Positions 53,682 through 64,000 of a stretch of DNA of 64,000 nucleotides are shown in pieces. The stretch comes from Saturnia japonica. Its lineage: Eukaryota; Arthropoda; Insecta; Lepidoptera; Saturniidae. A program made the position numbers and the translations under genes. Within the stretch, counting starts at the first letter, position 1. Each line of letters starts with the position of its first letter. Below the pieces are notes generated by a model that was not told where the DNA came from, did not search any database, and saw only the letters and a list, made by a program, of their open reading frames with translations. The stretch covers positions 32,115 to 96,114 of the forward strand of contig CM065316.1 in the NCBI GenBank assembly GCA_033032175.1. The letters are read 5' to 3'.

Positions 53682-55048
53682 TTGGCTCGTTGGAGTATGA
53701 GACCTAGCCAGTTTATTTTCACTGTTGAGCATCGTAAGGGATGTGAGAATATTATTCCTGATGCACTTTCGCGAATACGCGTGGACGTGGTGCATCCGGT
53801 AGGACCGTTCTTAAGCGATACGTGGTATGAAACGTTAAAGAAGCGGTGCCAGAACAAGCCTGAAAAGTATCCGAATTATTGTGTGCGCGATGACCTACTC
53901 TATCGGCACGTGAGGAATAAGTATGATCTGACTTCGGCCTATAGTTGGAAAATGGTGGTTCCCGAGGGTAAACGAGCTGAAATTCTCGCTCGGTATCATG
54001 ATGAGCCAGAGAGTGCACACCTTGGCGTCATGAAAACGCACAAACGAATAGCCTTATATTACTATTGGCCTTATAGCAGACTTATAGCACTGATGTGAAG
54101 AAGTAAATAGAAAAGTGTGAGGTGTGTAAGCAGTATAAGCCTGTGAATGTGTCTCGACCAGGCCTAATGGGTCGTCCGAAGGAAGTAGATAAGCCCTTTG
54201 ATAGTTTATCCTGTGATCTACTAGGACCATTTCCTAGCTCGAAGAAGCGGAGCAGTTATTTGCTGGTTTGCTCCGACTATTTCAGCAAGTATGTGATGTT
54301 GCATCCCATGCGGACTGCAACAGCGGCTAATATAGTACATTACTTGGAGAATAGTATCTTCTTAGTGCACGGAGTGTGTAAGACGATGTACGTTGATAAT
54401 GGTCCCCAGTTCGTCTCGAAGGAGTTTAGGGATTTCATGAATAAATATAAGGTTCCCTACATCAGGTACAACCCTCGATATCACCCGCAAGTAAATCAGG
54501 CTGAACGGGCGATTCGTAATATAGTTTGTGCCATAGCCTGTTATGTAAAATCAGAGCTCAGAGCGTGGGACGAAAAGATTAGTAAAATACAGTGCGCTTT
54601 GAATACGGCCGTGCACGAAACAACAAAGTTCACACCCTATTTTTTGGTCCACGGGCGTGAGCATATTTTGGATGGGTCGTTGCACAAGGGAACGGACTCT
54701 CTCATTGGTAGGCAAGACATCCAAGTTTCAGACCCGCAGTCTTTAGCTGAAAATTTAGTTGAGTTACGGGCGATATTTAGTAAAGTAAAAGGTTTTTTGA
54801 GGAAAGCACATGAAAGAAATGCGCGCAACTATAATTTGCGTAAAAGAGATGTACAACTACAGGTTGGTCAGATAGTCTACAAAAGAACGTTTTATCTTTC
54901 CAACGCTAGCAAGAACTTCACTGCCAAGTTGGCTCCGAAATTCATGAAGTGCGTTGTTGCAGCTAAGCTATCTCCTCTTGTATATACGCTTAAGGATATG
55001 GATGGAAAGTCGTTGGGAAATTATCATATTAAGGATATCTTGAAGTAA
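53682..55048 (+). pseudogene. gypsy pol: RNase H end and integrase, with frameshift and stop
   Basis: The first part (53682-54098) has ARWSMRP, FTVEHRKGCENIIPDALSR and the His pair of the integrase zinc domain (HDEPESAHLG). Near 54085-54110 the frame shifts, and a TAA sits where a Tyr codon is expected before CEVCKQY. The second part (54122-55048) carries the catalytic triad: Asp in CDLLGPF, Asp in VDNGPQF and Glu in NQAERAIR. It then has the C-terminal domain ending YHIKDILK. It cannot make one protein as it stands. Confidence 0.88.
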
Positions 55049-55750
55049 GACATGAGGATAGGGACCGCGAACAGCCTTGTTTCGTCTACAGTAATATTAA
55101 TTGTGCTTTTGAAAAGAAGCAAGCTTCAGTTTTGTGTGGGTATGAGTGTTAGGTGAGGAATGAAGCTTTCAAAATTATAATACCGCGGTTAATCCCTAGG
55201 CAAGTGTGAATGTGGAAGAATATTAAGGTAGCTGCGCCAGTACTGAAAGCACACACATTTTATTTGCTGTTTGAAAACTGTTCCTTCCGTTTTGTCATAT
55301 GTTGGTCTACCGGAACAACGATAGTAATTTGTTAATCCTACACTTCTTTGCTTTGCTCCAATAGGAAGATTTTGTATCGGTCATAATTATTATTTTGTCT
55401 TAAGACTTTAAGCTAGATGTTAGAACACGTGTTCATAGTATGAGGTCCTCAATCATATCTTTCAGTCCACAGTGAAGGTTGTTTATGTTAGTTATGTCTC
55501 CACCAGTGGTGAAGGCTATATTTTTTCCCCAGGTTATAATCAGAATCAGTTCTAATCTTAGCATCTTTGAAGGGAATTGTTTGGTAGATAATTATTTATA
55601 CAATAGTCGATTACGGATTGTTAGTCTGGTCGGTTTCTTTGTTAGATTTTAGTATTTTGGTTAGCATTTAAAGGTTTCCCTTTCAAGTTATGAAGAATGG
55701 GGAAAAATATAAATAGGGTTTTATATTTTTAGTTTAGGGAGGGGGTATTC
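55049..55750 (+). other. gypsy 3' non-coding region and polypurine tract
   Basis: No coding frame seen. It ends with AGGGAGGGGG, five bases before the LTR, which serves as the plus-strand primer site in LTR elements. Confidence 0.7.
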
Positions 55751-56146
55751 TGTAGCAAAAAAAAAAGAGCGGCTCAAAAGGCAGGGAGCGGGGTATCAAA
55801 AAGAAAAATGCGGCTGTCAAAAAAAAAAAACGCGGTGGACCTACAAAAAGGTCGAACGGGACTACTGAAAAAAAAAAGAAAGCGGAGGGTGCTGGATCAT
55901 GGGCACAAAAAGAGGAGCTGCCTTTTCGAGAATTATATGTTTCCATCCCTGCCGGACATAAAGCCAGGAAATCGAGATAAGTGGATATTTGTATAATAAA
56001 CCTTGTGACCCCAAGTGTGTTTTCTTAAATACGATCCACCTGGGGTACAGCCGACTCTACAGCATGGATTTCAACAAAGGCGCCCTGAGATTGACTGAGA
56101 TCATGAACTCTCGCAGGTGAGCTAGGCGGTGTTGTAGCCTGCTACA
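55751..56146 (+). repeat. 3' LTR of gypsy element
   Basis: 396 bp bounded by TGTAGC...GCTACA. It contains A-rich runs and an AATAAA signal near 55995. It abuts the 3'UTR of A3, whose last bases and poly(A) are missing. Confidence 0.82.
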
Positions 56147-58497
56147 AAATCCTACATGGATCCGCCTCCCGAGCCGGGCAGCTCGAGAGGGGTATGTCAG
56201 ACTCTTACTGACTAAAACCCCACGGTGTTCCTCCTTCACCCATTTGGCCGGGGAGTAGGGACAGCTTACGCATTACTTCTACTCGCCCGACGGGTGTAGG
56301 CCCCTCATAAGGGGCCACCTTCAGCGGTCTGAGGGGTCGAGATGTGTGGCACCCTCCGACGAACCTACGAGGGGCGCATCGAACAGTGATGCGCCACGCC
56401 TCGGGCCTGTGCATTAGCTGCAAGGGCGAAGGACGTGCCCGCGTCCGACACCCGCAGGCCGTTTTTACGGCGGCAAGAGGTCATTCCTAACCCTGCGCCG
56501 CCGGGTTCGTCGACCGCGGGAGGGGAGTTCTGACGTCTGCTTCCTCTCCCTCTCCGCCGCCTCCTTTGCAAGCATGACTTCCTCGCAGAATGAGGCGACG
56601 GAGTTCCACCCGCTCTCACCCTCGACCATGGATGAAACGACGGTCGGGAGTGAGGGATCGGGCCCTATAGCCGCGATAAGGTCACGGCGTGACGAGTCCC
56701 ATGCAGGACAGGCGGCCAGTGTGTGCTGCGCGTTATTGACCGCGCAGCCACAATGATGGCACCCAGTTGTTGGCTCTCGGCCTATGCGACACAGGTAACT
56801 CCCGAAACATCCGTGTCCCGAGAGCACCTGCGTCAGCCGGAAGGTTAGGGTGCCGTGCCGCCTCCGTACCCATGCCGTCAAATGAGGCCTCACGGCCTCG
56901 ACGGTCGTCACGCCGGCGCTGGGGTGCTCCAGTCGTCGGTCCCACTCCGCCATGACCAGGATCTGGTGGAGCTCTGCCCTACGCGCCTCGATCTCACGAG
57001 GCGCAGGTCGTATTCCTCTCTCCAACGCCACCTGTAGAACGACGCGAGGGCTCTCGCCTCCAGATCCCATGGCGGAGATCCGGCCAATAGGGAGGCCGCC
57101 TCGAAGGAGATCGTGCGATATCCCCGGGCTGCTCTGACGGCCTTCGCTCTCTGCGGTTTGCGCAGAGCGGCGATATTACGGGCCGCCAGGTTCTCAGCCC
57201 ACACCGGGGCCCCGTAAAGGGCCATGGACCGCACGATCCCCAAGTAGAGCCTTCGGCAAGCTGAATTTGGACCCCCCAGGTTGGGCAACAGCCGCGCCAA
57301 CGCGGCCGCAGCGCCCATAAGACGGGGGGTCAGCTGCCTGAAGTGCTCTACAAAGTCCCATCGGCTATCCAGAACGAGTCCAAGATATTTCATATTGGAC
57401 TGGATGCCGATTGGGACGCCTCCCACGATGATCTGGGACACTCTCGGTGGCGCATTCCGAGGCCCATGGAAACACAGAGCCTCAGATTTTTGCAGCGCCA
57501 CATTTAGTCCCAGACGCCGGATCCGACCGACGACGTGTGCCACCCCAGCGGTTGCCAATATCGCGGCTTTGCGGTGCGACTTAGCTCTCGACGTGACCAG
57601 CGTGTCGTCGGCATAACACACGACACTGGGGCCACGGAGGAGCGCACCGCGCAACACCCAGTCGTATCCGATGTTCCAGAGAAGAGGGCCCAAAACTGAC
57701 CCCTGAGGAACACCGGATACGACGTCTCGCCGACACATTCCACTCCGACCCGGGAAGACTACGTACCTCTCGGAGAGGTACGCCCCAACTATGCGGCGGA
57801 GGTAGGACGGCACTCCGTGAAATCGGAGCGCCTCTCTAATTGTGGCCCAGGGCAAGGTGTTAAAGGCATTTGCGATGTCTAAAGACACCGCTATCACCAC
57901 CTCGCCCCGAGTAATGGCCTCCTCCGCCAGACTCCTCACTTGCGCTATCGCGTCAATCGTGGAGCGCCCTCTGCGGAAACCGAACTGGTTCGCTGCCAAA
58001 TCCGGCCCCACGTGCGTTAAATGGCTGACGAAGCGGTTTGCAATAACTCTCTCGAAGAGTTTGCCCACCTCGTCGAGCAGCACAATGGGGCGGTACGCGG
58101 ACAGCGAGTCCGCCGGGCGCCCCGGCTTTTGGAGCAGGACTAGACGGGCTGTTTTCCACTTCGACGGAAACCGGCCCTGCTCCAGACACGCGCTGAGGAG
58201 TCCCAATAGTCGGGGCTCGAGGACCTCTTGGGCCAGGACCCACGCTCGACCAGGCAGGCCGTCGGGCCCTGGGGCGGTGTTTTTGGCCGCGAGGCGTTTC
58301 ACCGCCGCCCTCAATTCTTCCCGGGTCACGTCGGGCACGTCGTCTCGGTCCACGTCGGGCTCGGCCGCGGGCGGAGCCATGTGGGGAGGTGAAAACTCCT
58401 CCCTGGAGGGAAACAGAGCGCTCACCACCTCCTCGAGGAACTCTGACTGGAGACTCTGGGTTACCGGTGGGGCCCATTGGCGAAGTTTGCCACGTAC

Positions 58498-59433
58498 TGT
58501 AGCGACATCTACATGGCGACACACAGCGACATCTATCGAGCCACTTACGGCGCATCCTACATCGCACTATAGAAATTAACTCCTCGATTTAGTGTATATA
58601 CAAGAACCCGACTACAACCGTTGGGCAGCTGCCCGCCAGACATAACACCCGTCTGGCCGGAGGATCCTCCCTTTTCGATAGTTCTTCTACACTGGTGACC
58701 CCGACGTGAACGTCAGCGAAAACCTTCTTCGCACAACTACATCGTGACGTCATCATCACTTCCACAAGCTTTCGAGCAGCGAGTCATACAGCCAGCCAGC
58801 ATCCACGGCTACTACGGGTATCCTGACCACCAGCATGCAGCGGACGCGCATTCCTGGTCATCACCCACAGCCTTCTCAGCGACCTTGGCACAGCACACTG
58901 CACTTCGGCCGGTCAGCAAGCAGAGACGCACTTCTCTCCTGGTCGACGCAGCAGCCAGCCACTACGCAGCACTGCAACACTCCGACTCACTGGAGCATTC
59001 TTGCAGCATCACCCCGACTCACTGGGGCAATCACCCCGACTCACTGGGGCAATCACCCCGACTCACTGGGGGCATCACCCCGACTCACTGGGGCATCACC
59101 GCAGACAGTTCCGACTCACCGTGAACTATGCGGCATCTGGTTCCGACTCACTGGAACATCCCACTGGCCCGGCAAGCATCACTAGATGATGTATGGACGA
59201 CTCAACCTGCTATCGACCTCCGGTCTCGGAGGGGAGTGATGTAGCGACATCTACATGGCGACACACAGCGACATCTATCGAGCCACTTACGGCGCATCCT
59301 ACATCGCACTATAGAAATTAACTCCTCGATTTAGTGTATATACAAGAACCCGACTACAACCGTTGGGCAGCTGCCCGCCAGACATAACACCCGTCTGGCC
59401 GGAGGATCCTCCCTTTTCGATAGTTCTTCTACA
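58498..59433 (+). mobile_element. terminal-repeat retrotransposon in miniature (TRIM)
   Basis: Two 194-bp LTRs (58498-58691 and 59240-59433) that I read as identical flank 548 bp. A GTAC target duplication lies at 58494-58497 and 59434-59437. The primer-binding site TGGTGACCCCGACGTG (58693-58708) matches the 3' end of tRNA-Trp. A purine tract (GGAGGGGAGTGA) precedes the right LTR. There is no gag or pol; the one 126-codon frame is repeat-derived. TRIMs have been described in ants. Identical LTRs imply a recent insertion. Strand is inferred from the primer site. Confidence 0.9.
59011..59100 (+). repeat. 22-23 bp minisatellite inside TRIM
   Basis: Four near-perfect units of CCCCGACTCACTGGGGCAAT type. 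Looser relatives (CCGACTCACTGG) lie on both sides. Confidence 0.85.
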
Positions 59434-60554
59434 GTACCATCTGGTACGGGCGCCCCCACGGATCCCGATTGAGCGTCTCCAGGAATTCCTCTCTGGCCAG
59501 AGCCTTTGCGCGCTCAATGGCCCGTCGGAGGGTGAGCTTAGCTGCTCTGTAACCCTCATGCAGCTCCGCCTCTCCGGGGCTTGCGACCTGCGAATGCGTC
59601 GTCTGCGCCTTATCCTGGTGTACTGGCGGCGCACTGCTACGCAAAGTGCGCGCAGGGTCGCGATTTCAGCGTTCCACCAGTACACCTGGCGCTTAGCTGG
59701 ACGACGCCCAACTCTCGGCATCGCCGCGTCACACCTATGCGACACTGCGGCTCGCAGTCGCTCCGCTCCATCTTCGACATCCGCAGGCCTCTCGGGTGTT
59801 CCATCCATCACCCAGGCTTGCACGATGGCGGCCTCGAGGAAAACCTCGCGATCGAGGCGTCCCAGAGCCCAACGTGGACTGTCCTCTTCCAGGGCTCTTG
59901 GGACCGGTCGTCCCGAGGTCTGGGCGGACACTTCGAACTGTATATAAAGATGGTCCGAAAGTGTCTCTACACCCTCCAGGACTCTCCAGTCCCGAACACG
60001 GCGTGCTATTGCAGGGCTTGCGAACGATAGGTCCACTATGGATTCGCCCTGCGGTCGCACGCACGTGTTTATGGAGCCCTTGTTAAGGACGAGTAGGCTT
60101 GATGTTATGGCCCACTCTTCCAGCACCTCACCCCTAGCGTCCGTGGACGGGGAACCCCAAGCCGTAGATTTGGCGTTGAAGTCCCCGAGGACTAGGACAG
60201 GGTGAGGGTGGCTGCCCGAGACGACAGTGCCCAACTCTACCAAAAGTGCCTCGAAGTCGGCGAGACTCCATCAAGGGGGTGCGTACACCCCCACCACCAC
60301 GATGTCGCCGAGACGCGCCGCCACGTATCCTTGGCCCTCCTTGATGTTAGCGAAGGGCGGGGAACCGGCGGCGGGTCGGGAAATAATGGCAACTGAGCCA
60401 TCTCGATCTCCCGCCCAGTTATCTCGGGGCGGCACGAAGTATGGCTCGGCTATCACGGCGACGCTGATTGACCACTGTGCCATGCTTTGGACTAACAAAT
60501 CCTGCGCACTGGCACAATGGTTCAGATTCCCTTGGAGGAGACGGATGGCCATTA

Positions 60555-62674
60555 TTAACTGGTTTGTTCCATCTCCTCCGTCTGGACCATCGTCGGCGCT
60601 TTAGGAACAGCCGACGAGGTCAGGGGCTGTGTCGGGACTTTTCTCCTCCTTCCCCTCCTTCTCTTCTTGGGTGGCGACGACGCAACGCATGTCTTGCCGC
60701 ACACCCGATGCCCAGCTGGTTTACCCGCACCTGCACATATTAAGCAATGCGGGTCCACTGTGCAGCCTGCCGCCTTATAACCGGGTTGACTGCAGCGATA
60801 GCAGAGTGCACTGCAGTCAACTTCTGAGGAGCATTTTGCCCCCAGATGACCGGCCTGAAGGCAACGGAAACACCTCTGTGAGCGGGGCTGCAAGACTTTA
60901 ACTCGCGCCGACACCCAACCCACCAATAGCTTACGGCCGTCGCCGAGTTTTTTTTGGCCACCGTCACTGGGCACGAAACCACGGCCGTTCCAGCCCCATT
61001 AAAGCCGGGGCGTGGATCAGTTGCCTTAACGTGCTCTGGGGGGCATTCCCCAGCACGTGCAACGGCGGAAATTAGCTTCTCCACTGTAACGGAGTCATCT
61101 AGGCCTGAGATGCGCACGTCTGCACACCTCATCGGCCTGGTCACCCGTATATCCTCAGCTGGAAAGGACGCCCTAATTTTTTCTGCAAGGGCGTCTGCTT
61201 GCGGACCACTTGTGGCACCTGGAACCTCTAAGAGGGCAGCCCCTGTTGCTGCCCTTCTATAGTTGACGCCCTCAATGCCTAGAGCGCCAAGGTTGACTTG
61301 CTCCCATGTTTTAACCACCGCAGTGGATTTGGAGGTGCGAAGTTTGGGGGCTCTGTTCCTTTTTGGAGGTGTTTTTGTAGCCGCCTTTTTCTTATTCTTC
61401 TTCATGGCCTTACCCCACTTACCTACTAACACCCACTCCCCTTGAGTGGGTTTAGGAGTGGCCACCTTCTCGCTGTAGGAAGCACGAGGGGCGGGTGTAG
61501 TCGTCGACTTGAAACCGGCTTTCCCTGCATTTTGACTGCCTTTCTTCTTAGTTGCTTGCCGGGATTCACGCTGCCGCGGAGGACCAGTTTCAGGTGCTAT
61601 CACTTTTGCAGCCTGCGCAGCCTTTCTATCCGCCGCTAAAGGAGGATGGAGTTGACTTTCAGGGAGGAGATTATCCTCCAAGGCCTCGAAGCGAGCACTC
61701 ATTATGTTGAGTATTCGCTCCAACTTCTGATCAAAGTCAGAATTCTCACTCCGAGGCCTCCCTTGCAACGGTGGAAACTCCTCCCTCCTCCGTGGAGCTG
61801 GAGAAGGTTAAGGGTCGAGTCCTATCTCTATCGCTGTGACTGGGGAGACTTCAGCTCTTGGCGATGGATGGTGGACTTTATTCAGGTCCGCCCTCATTTC
61901 CGCGAGCTCCTTCAGGAGCTCTGCCAGCTCTTCCGATTGTTTGGCATTCATCTCCTCCAGCCTTGCATATGCTGCTTGTACCCTTGCCAACTCCTTGGTG
62001 GTGGTCCGACTGTAGTATTTCTCGACTGCGTCCTTAATAGACACAGCGGCATCCTTAAGGGCCTTTTGGTAAGTTCCCTTAAGATTTGATGACTTTTTGG
62101 CGACCTTGAGGATCACCTCAACGTCGCCCAGTATTCTTTCGTTTAATTGGGAGGAGAGTTCGTCCTCCGGAGCAGAGATGATCTCCTTTGCGGCCCTATT
62201 AAGCCGTGCCCGCGATGCCGCCTCTGCCACCTCCTCTTCGGCTGTAAGGCGGAGCAGCTCTTCTTTCTTGCGGATGTAATCTTCCTTCACCTTTGCCAAC
62301 CCCACATATTCTCCTGTAGTTGGGGGCCGCCCCCTACCCTTTTTGGGGATAGAATCTGGCGTTTGCGTCTGGTCAGCACCTTCGACCTTCCTTTTCCGCC
62401 TGGTGGAGGTTGCCGGAGCGTCCTCAGCGCCAGACAGAGGGTTTTCAGACGACCCTACCGTCACCATAGAGGCCTCGCTTGACTCGCTACACATCGACAG
62501 CCTGTCTAGTGAAGGGTCCCTTACGATAGCCACAACAGGGTGGAATTCACCTTTGCGACCATCCACTTTTCTCTCCTCACATGCAACTCCACTAGTGGAG
62601 CCACCGTCCTCGTCCTTCTTAAAGCTAGGTATATTTACATTATTTACAGAGGTTTTTTTAAAAGGTTTGCTCAT
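60555..62674 (-). pseudogene. ORF1 Gag-like, frameshifts and 51-bp deletion (A3)
   Basis: It begins at ATG 62674 (MSKPFKKTSV), as in A2. A break near 61807 falls in the linker after the coiled coil. A deletion near 61310 removes 17 codons of the ITLQPEAAKRGITYREVL block. A T-run near 60950 is two bases longer than in A1 and shifts the frame before the zinc knuckles (CFRCLQAGHLGAKC, CYRCSQPGYKAAGC, with His to Tyr in the second knuckle). It ends EEMEQTS. Confidence 0.86.
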
Positions 62675-63095
62675 TTTTGTTCCCACGATTGTGGGGGAAG
62701 TAACAGTCCACCCAGGCAGTGCCCCCTGTGCCTGGGTAAGCCTAGCGTAACCCGTCAGAGAGTCGGCCGGTTCTCTGACGGGGGTCGCACTCGTGACTGG
62801 TCTCCCACCAGCCACGCATCCCCTCGCGGTGCGCCGCCGCTTGGGATTAGGGTAATTTTTTATAGAGGTTGTCTTCCTCGCGGTCCGGGCGGTAAAGCCA
62901 AGACCCTCGGTCCCATACGAAGCCGCGAGACGTGACCACGACACTCCGATGGGATTACGAGATCGACGGTGGCAAGCCGGACAACGTGTCCAACCTGTCC
63001 GCCCGACGGCAGTGTGAGCGCACGCCGAGCCCGCCAACAAGCCATGTCCTTCGTCAGCTCTGAGGAGCAGAGAGTCGATAAACGAGGCCCCCCCT

Positions 63096-63173
63096 GTCAG
63101 GTATTAGCCGTCGGCCGAAAAGCGGCCGCCGTTGCCCGTGATGCACTACGCGGAGGTTCCTGACTCGCACCCC
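63096..63173 (-). ncRNA. HDV-like ribozyme of A3, probably inactive
   Basis: Same design as A1, but the P1 3' arm reads GCATCAC (mismatch) and the P3 3' arm is AGT instead of GGT. Both should weaken the fold. The J4/2 GCTAATA is kept. Confidence 0.7.
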
Positions 63174-63210
63174 GTTTACGGAGCCCATTTTTTTTTTTTT
63201 TTTTTTTTTT
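63174..63210. repeat. non-telomeric junction and poly-T
   Basis: GTTTACGGAGCCCA lies between the 5' end of A3 and T23 of E2. There is no CCTAA repeat. Confidence 0.85.
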
Positions 63211-63984
63211 CAGTTTGGGAAAACCCATCATGGGTACCAGACCGCCGCGGTGGACAGCAGACTGGTTATGTGGGACTGTACCCACTAAAAACCCAAACAT
63301 CGCCTCCGAAGCGCTTGGCGTCGGGAGCACAGGAATCGCTTGCGCATTACCTCGGTGCCCACCGACAAGCGTTGCCCCCCCGAAGAGAGGCTCTCCCCAC
63401 TGGGACGCCCATCACCGACCGCAGCCCCAGCCTCCGTTCAATTTTTTCACGAGGTTTTATTCCTCGGTGATTTTTTGAGGAGGTTTTATTCCTCCGGGTT
63501 CAGGCCCACACGTCCACCAGAACCCGACGCCTGGTGATTTTTTAACGAGGTTGTCTTCCTCGGTGATTTTTAATGAGGTTTTCTTCCTCCAGGCTCCGGC
63601 CTCGTAGGACCAGAACCCCGCCCTTGTGATTTTTTAAAGAGGTTTTCTTCCTCTCAATTTTTTAGCGAGGTTTTCTTCCTCACGGTCGCAGAGGATAGGG
63701 AGAGCGGCACAACGAAACCCCGACACGCCTCTTCCCCTGCGACCCCACTGCGTCCGCCATCTTTTAGCAACGGTGGCGACCCTGTCGAGGCCGCGGAAGG
63801 TAGGGTGAGCGGCACAACGAAACACTGACACACCTCTCCCACTGCGGCCTGTCTCCTTCAGCCGCAGTGCCTCCCATACGACACTGCGGCTCGCCTCAGC
63901 GACGGTGGCGCCCATACATCACCGCAACCTACTGTTGGCCGCTTCGTCTGGGCTCTTACGCCCAAAGCCCTGACTAGCAGCCTC
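63211..63984 (-). mobile_element. non-coding element E2, second copy
   Basis: Aligns with E1 from its 3' fold (63211-63298) to the phrase CTGACTAGCAGCCTC, then diverges at 63985. It confirms that E is a repeated element without ORFs. Confidence 0.8.
63450..63691 (-). repeat. array of six hairpins in E2
   Basis: Same six units as in E1 with a few substitutions. The second unit keeps GGAGG/CCTCC with loop AATAAAA. Confidence 0.72.
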
Positions 63985-64000
63985 TTATTGGATACACCTC
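63985..64000. other. start of another element's 3'UTR
   Basis: ATTGGATACACCTC matches 602-615 in the 3' fold of the truncated element at 586. It joins E2 without poly-T. Confidence 0.45.

Larger units (their letters stand above)
49923..56146 (+). mobile_element. gypsy-type LTR retrotransposon remnant, 5' half missing
   Basis: Plus-strand pol pieces (reverse transcriptase 49923-50478; RNase H end and integrase 53682-55048), a 3' non-coding stretch (55049-55738), a purine tract and a 3' LTR (55751-56146). The 5' LTR, gag and protease are missing at the junction with B3. The middle of pol is replaced by a second LTR element. It is AT-rich relative to its surroundings. It is an old, non-functional copy. 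Confidence 0.88.
56465..60552 (-). pseudogene. ORF2 endonuclease-reverse transcriptase, interrupted (A3)
   Basis: ATG 60552 (MAIRLLQGNLNHC) opens a frame that meets a TGA near 60268 in place of an Arg codon. The endonuclease continues (LGDFNAKS, SDHLYIQF) to a one-base loss near 59598. The TRIM (58498-59433) splits the conserved YRMVRGKL region. The reverse transcriptase follows (APGPDGLPG, DIANAFNT, SGVPQGSVLGP, YADD). An approximately 10-bp deletion near 57030 breaks the frame before the C-terminal CHHCGC motif. Stop at 56465 (NDLLPP). Confidence 0.88.
56147..63173 (-). mobile_element. family-A element, A3, decayed, with TRIM insertion
   Basis: It lacks the final approximately ten bases of its 3' end because of the gypsy LTR. 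Otherwise it runs to a 5' ribozyme-like end. ORF2 is interrupted by a 936-bp LTR miniature and has stops and frameshifts. ORF1 has frameshifts and a 51-bp deletion. It is the most degraded A copy. Confidence 0.9.

Noticed and set aside
58744..59124. 126-codon frame inside the TRIM
   Set aside because: Half of it is the 22-23 bp minisatellite read in one frame, with no Gag or Pol motif.

Overview
The window is an arthropod telomeric or subtelomeric array, most likely from an insect. The evidence is repeated short tracts of (CCTAA)n/(TTAGG)n, the ancestral insect telomere repeat. Each tract runs into a poly-T run that is the reverse complement of the poly(A) tail of a non-LTR retrotransposon. 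At least fifteen such elements are stacked head to tail, all on the minus strand, with 3' ends to the left. Two-ORF members encode a Gag-like ORF1 with CCHC knuckles and an ORF2 with an APE-type endonuclease, a reverse transcriptase (YADD) and a C-terminal Cys/His motif. This is the R1-clade TRAS/SART layout. The C-rich strand reads 5'->3' on +, so if this is a chromosome end the terminus lies toward coordinate 1. There are no ordinary host genes, and the species cannot be fixed from the sequence.

From left to right: the 5' end of a B element (1-568); a truncated relative (586-1210); A1 (1248-7401), the only element with both ORFs open; B1 (7470-13787); C1 (13821-16537); A2 (16606-22765); D1 (22881-28857); D2 (28936-32815, 5'-truncated); B2 (32843-39246); D3 (39356-41526, truncated); E1 (41625-42491, no ORF); C2 (42629-45316); C3 (45574-46083, truncated); B3 (46107-49922). 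A damaged, AT-rich gypsy-type LTR element (49923-56146) with a second LTR element nested in it interrupts the array. A3 follows (56147-63173) and carries a 936-bp LTR miniature (TRIM) in its ORF2. E2 (63211-63984) and a few bases of another element close the window.

Five things stand out. (1) A, C and D elements begin with a compact HDV-like self-cleaving ribozyme fold of about 77 nt, with compensatory changes between copies. (2) All families end in the same approximately 85-nt folded 3' terminus, whose stems co-vary between families; this is a candidate reverse-transcriptase recognition structure. (3) Family C has an ORF1 and a D-like 3' end but no ORF2 in all three copies: a Gag-only telomeric element resembling Drosophila HeT-A in content. 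(4) The N-terminal repeats of B/C ORF1 appear to encode protein and a co-varying RNA fold together. (5) E elements are non-coding and carry six copies of a small hairpin.

Inferred working: telomere-repeat-specific endonucleases nick the CCTAA strand after CC; poly(A) 3' ends prime there; 14-bp target duplications record insertion at the edge of the previous element; the 5' ribozyme could cut element RNA out of read-through telomeric transcripts. Most copies carry single-base indels in homopolymers. These may be real decay or residual sequencing error.
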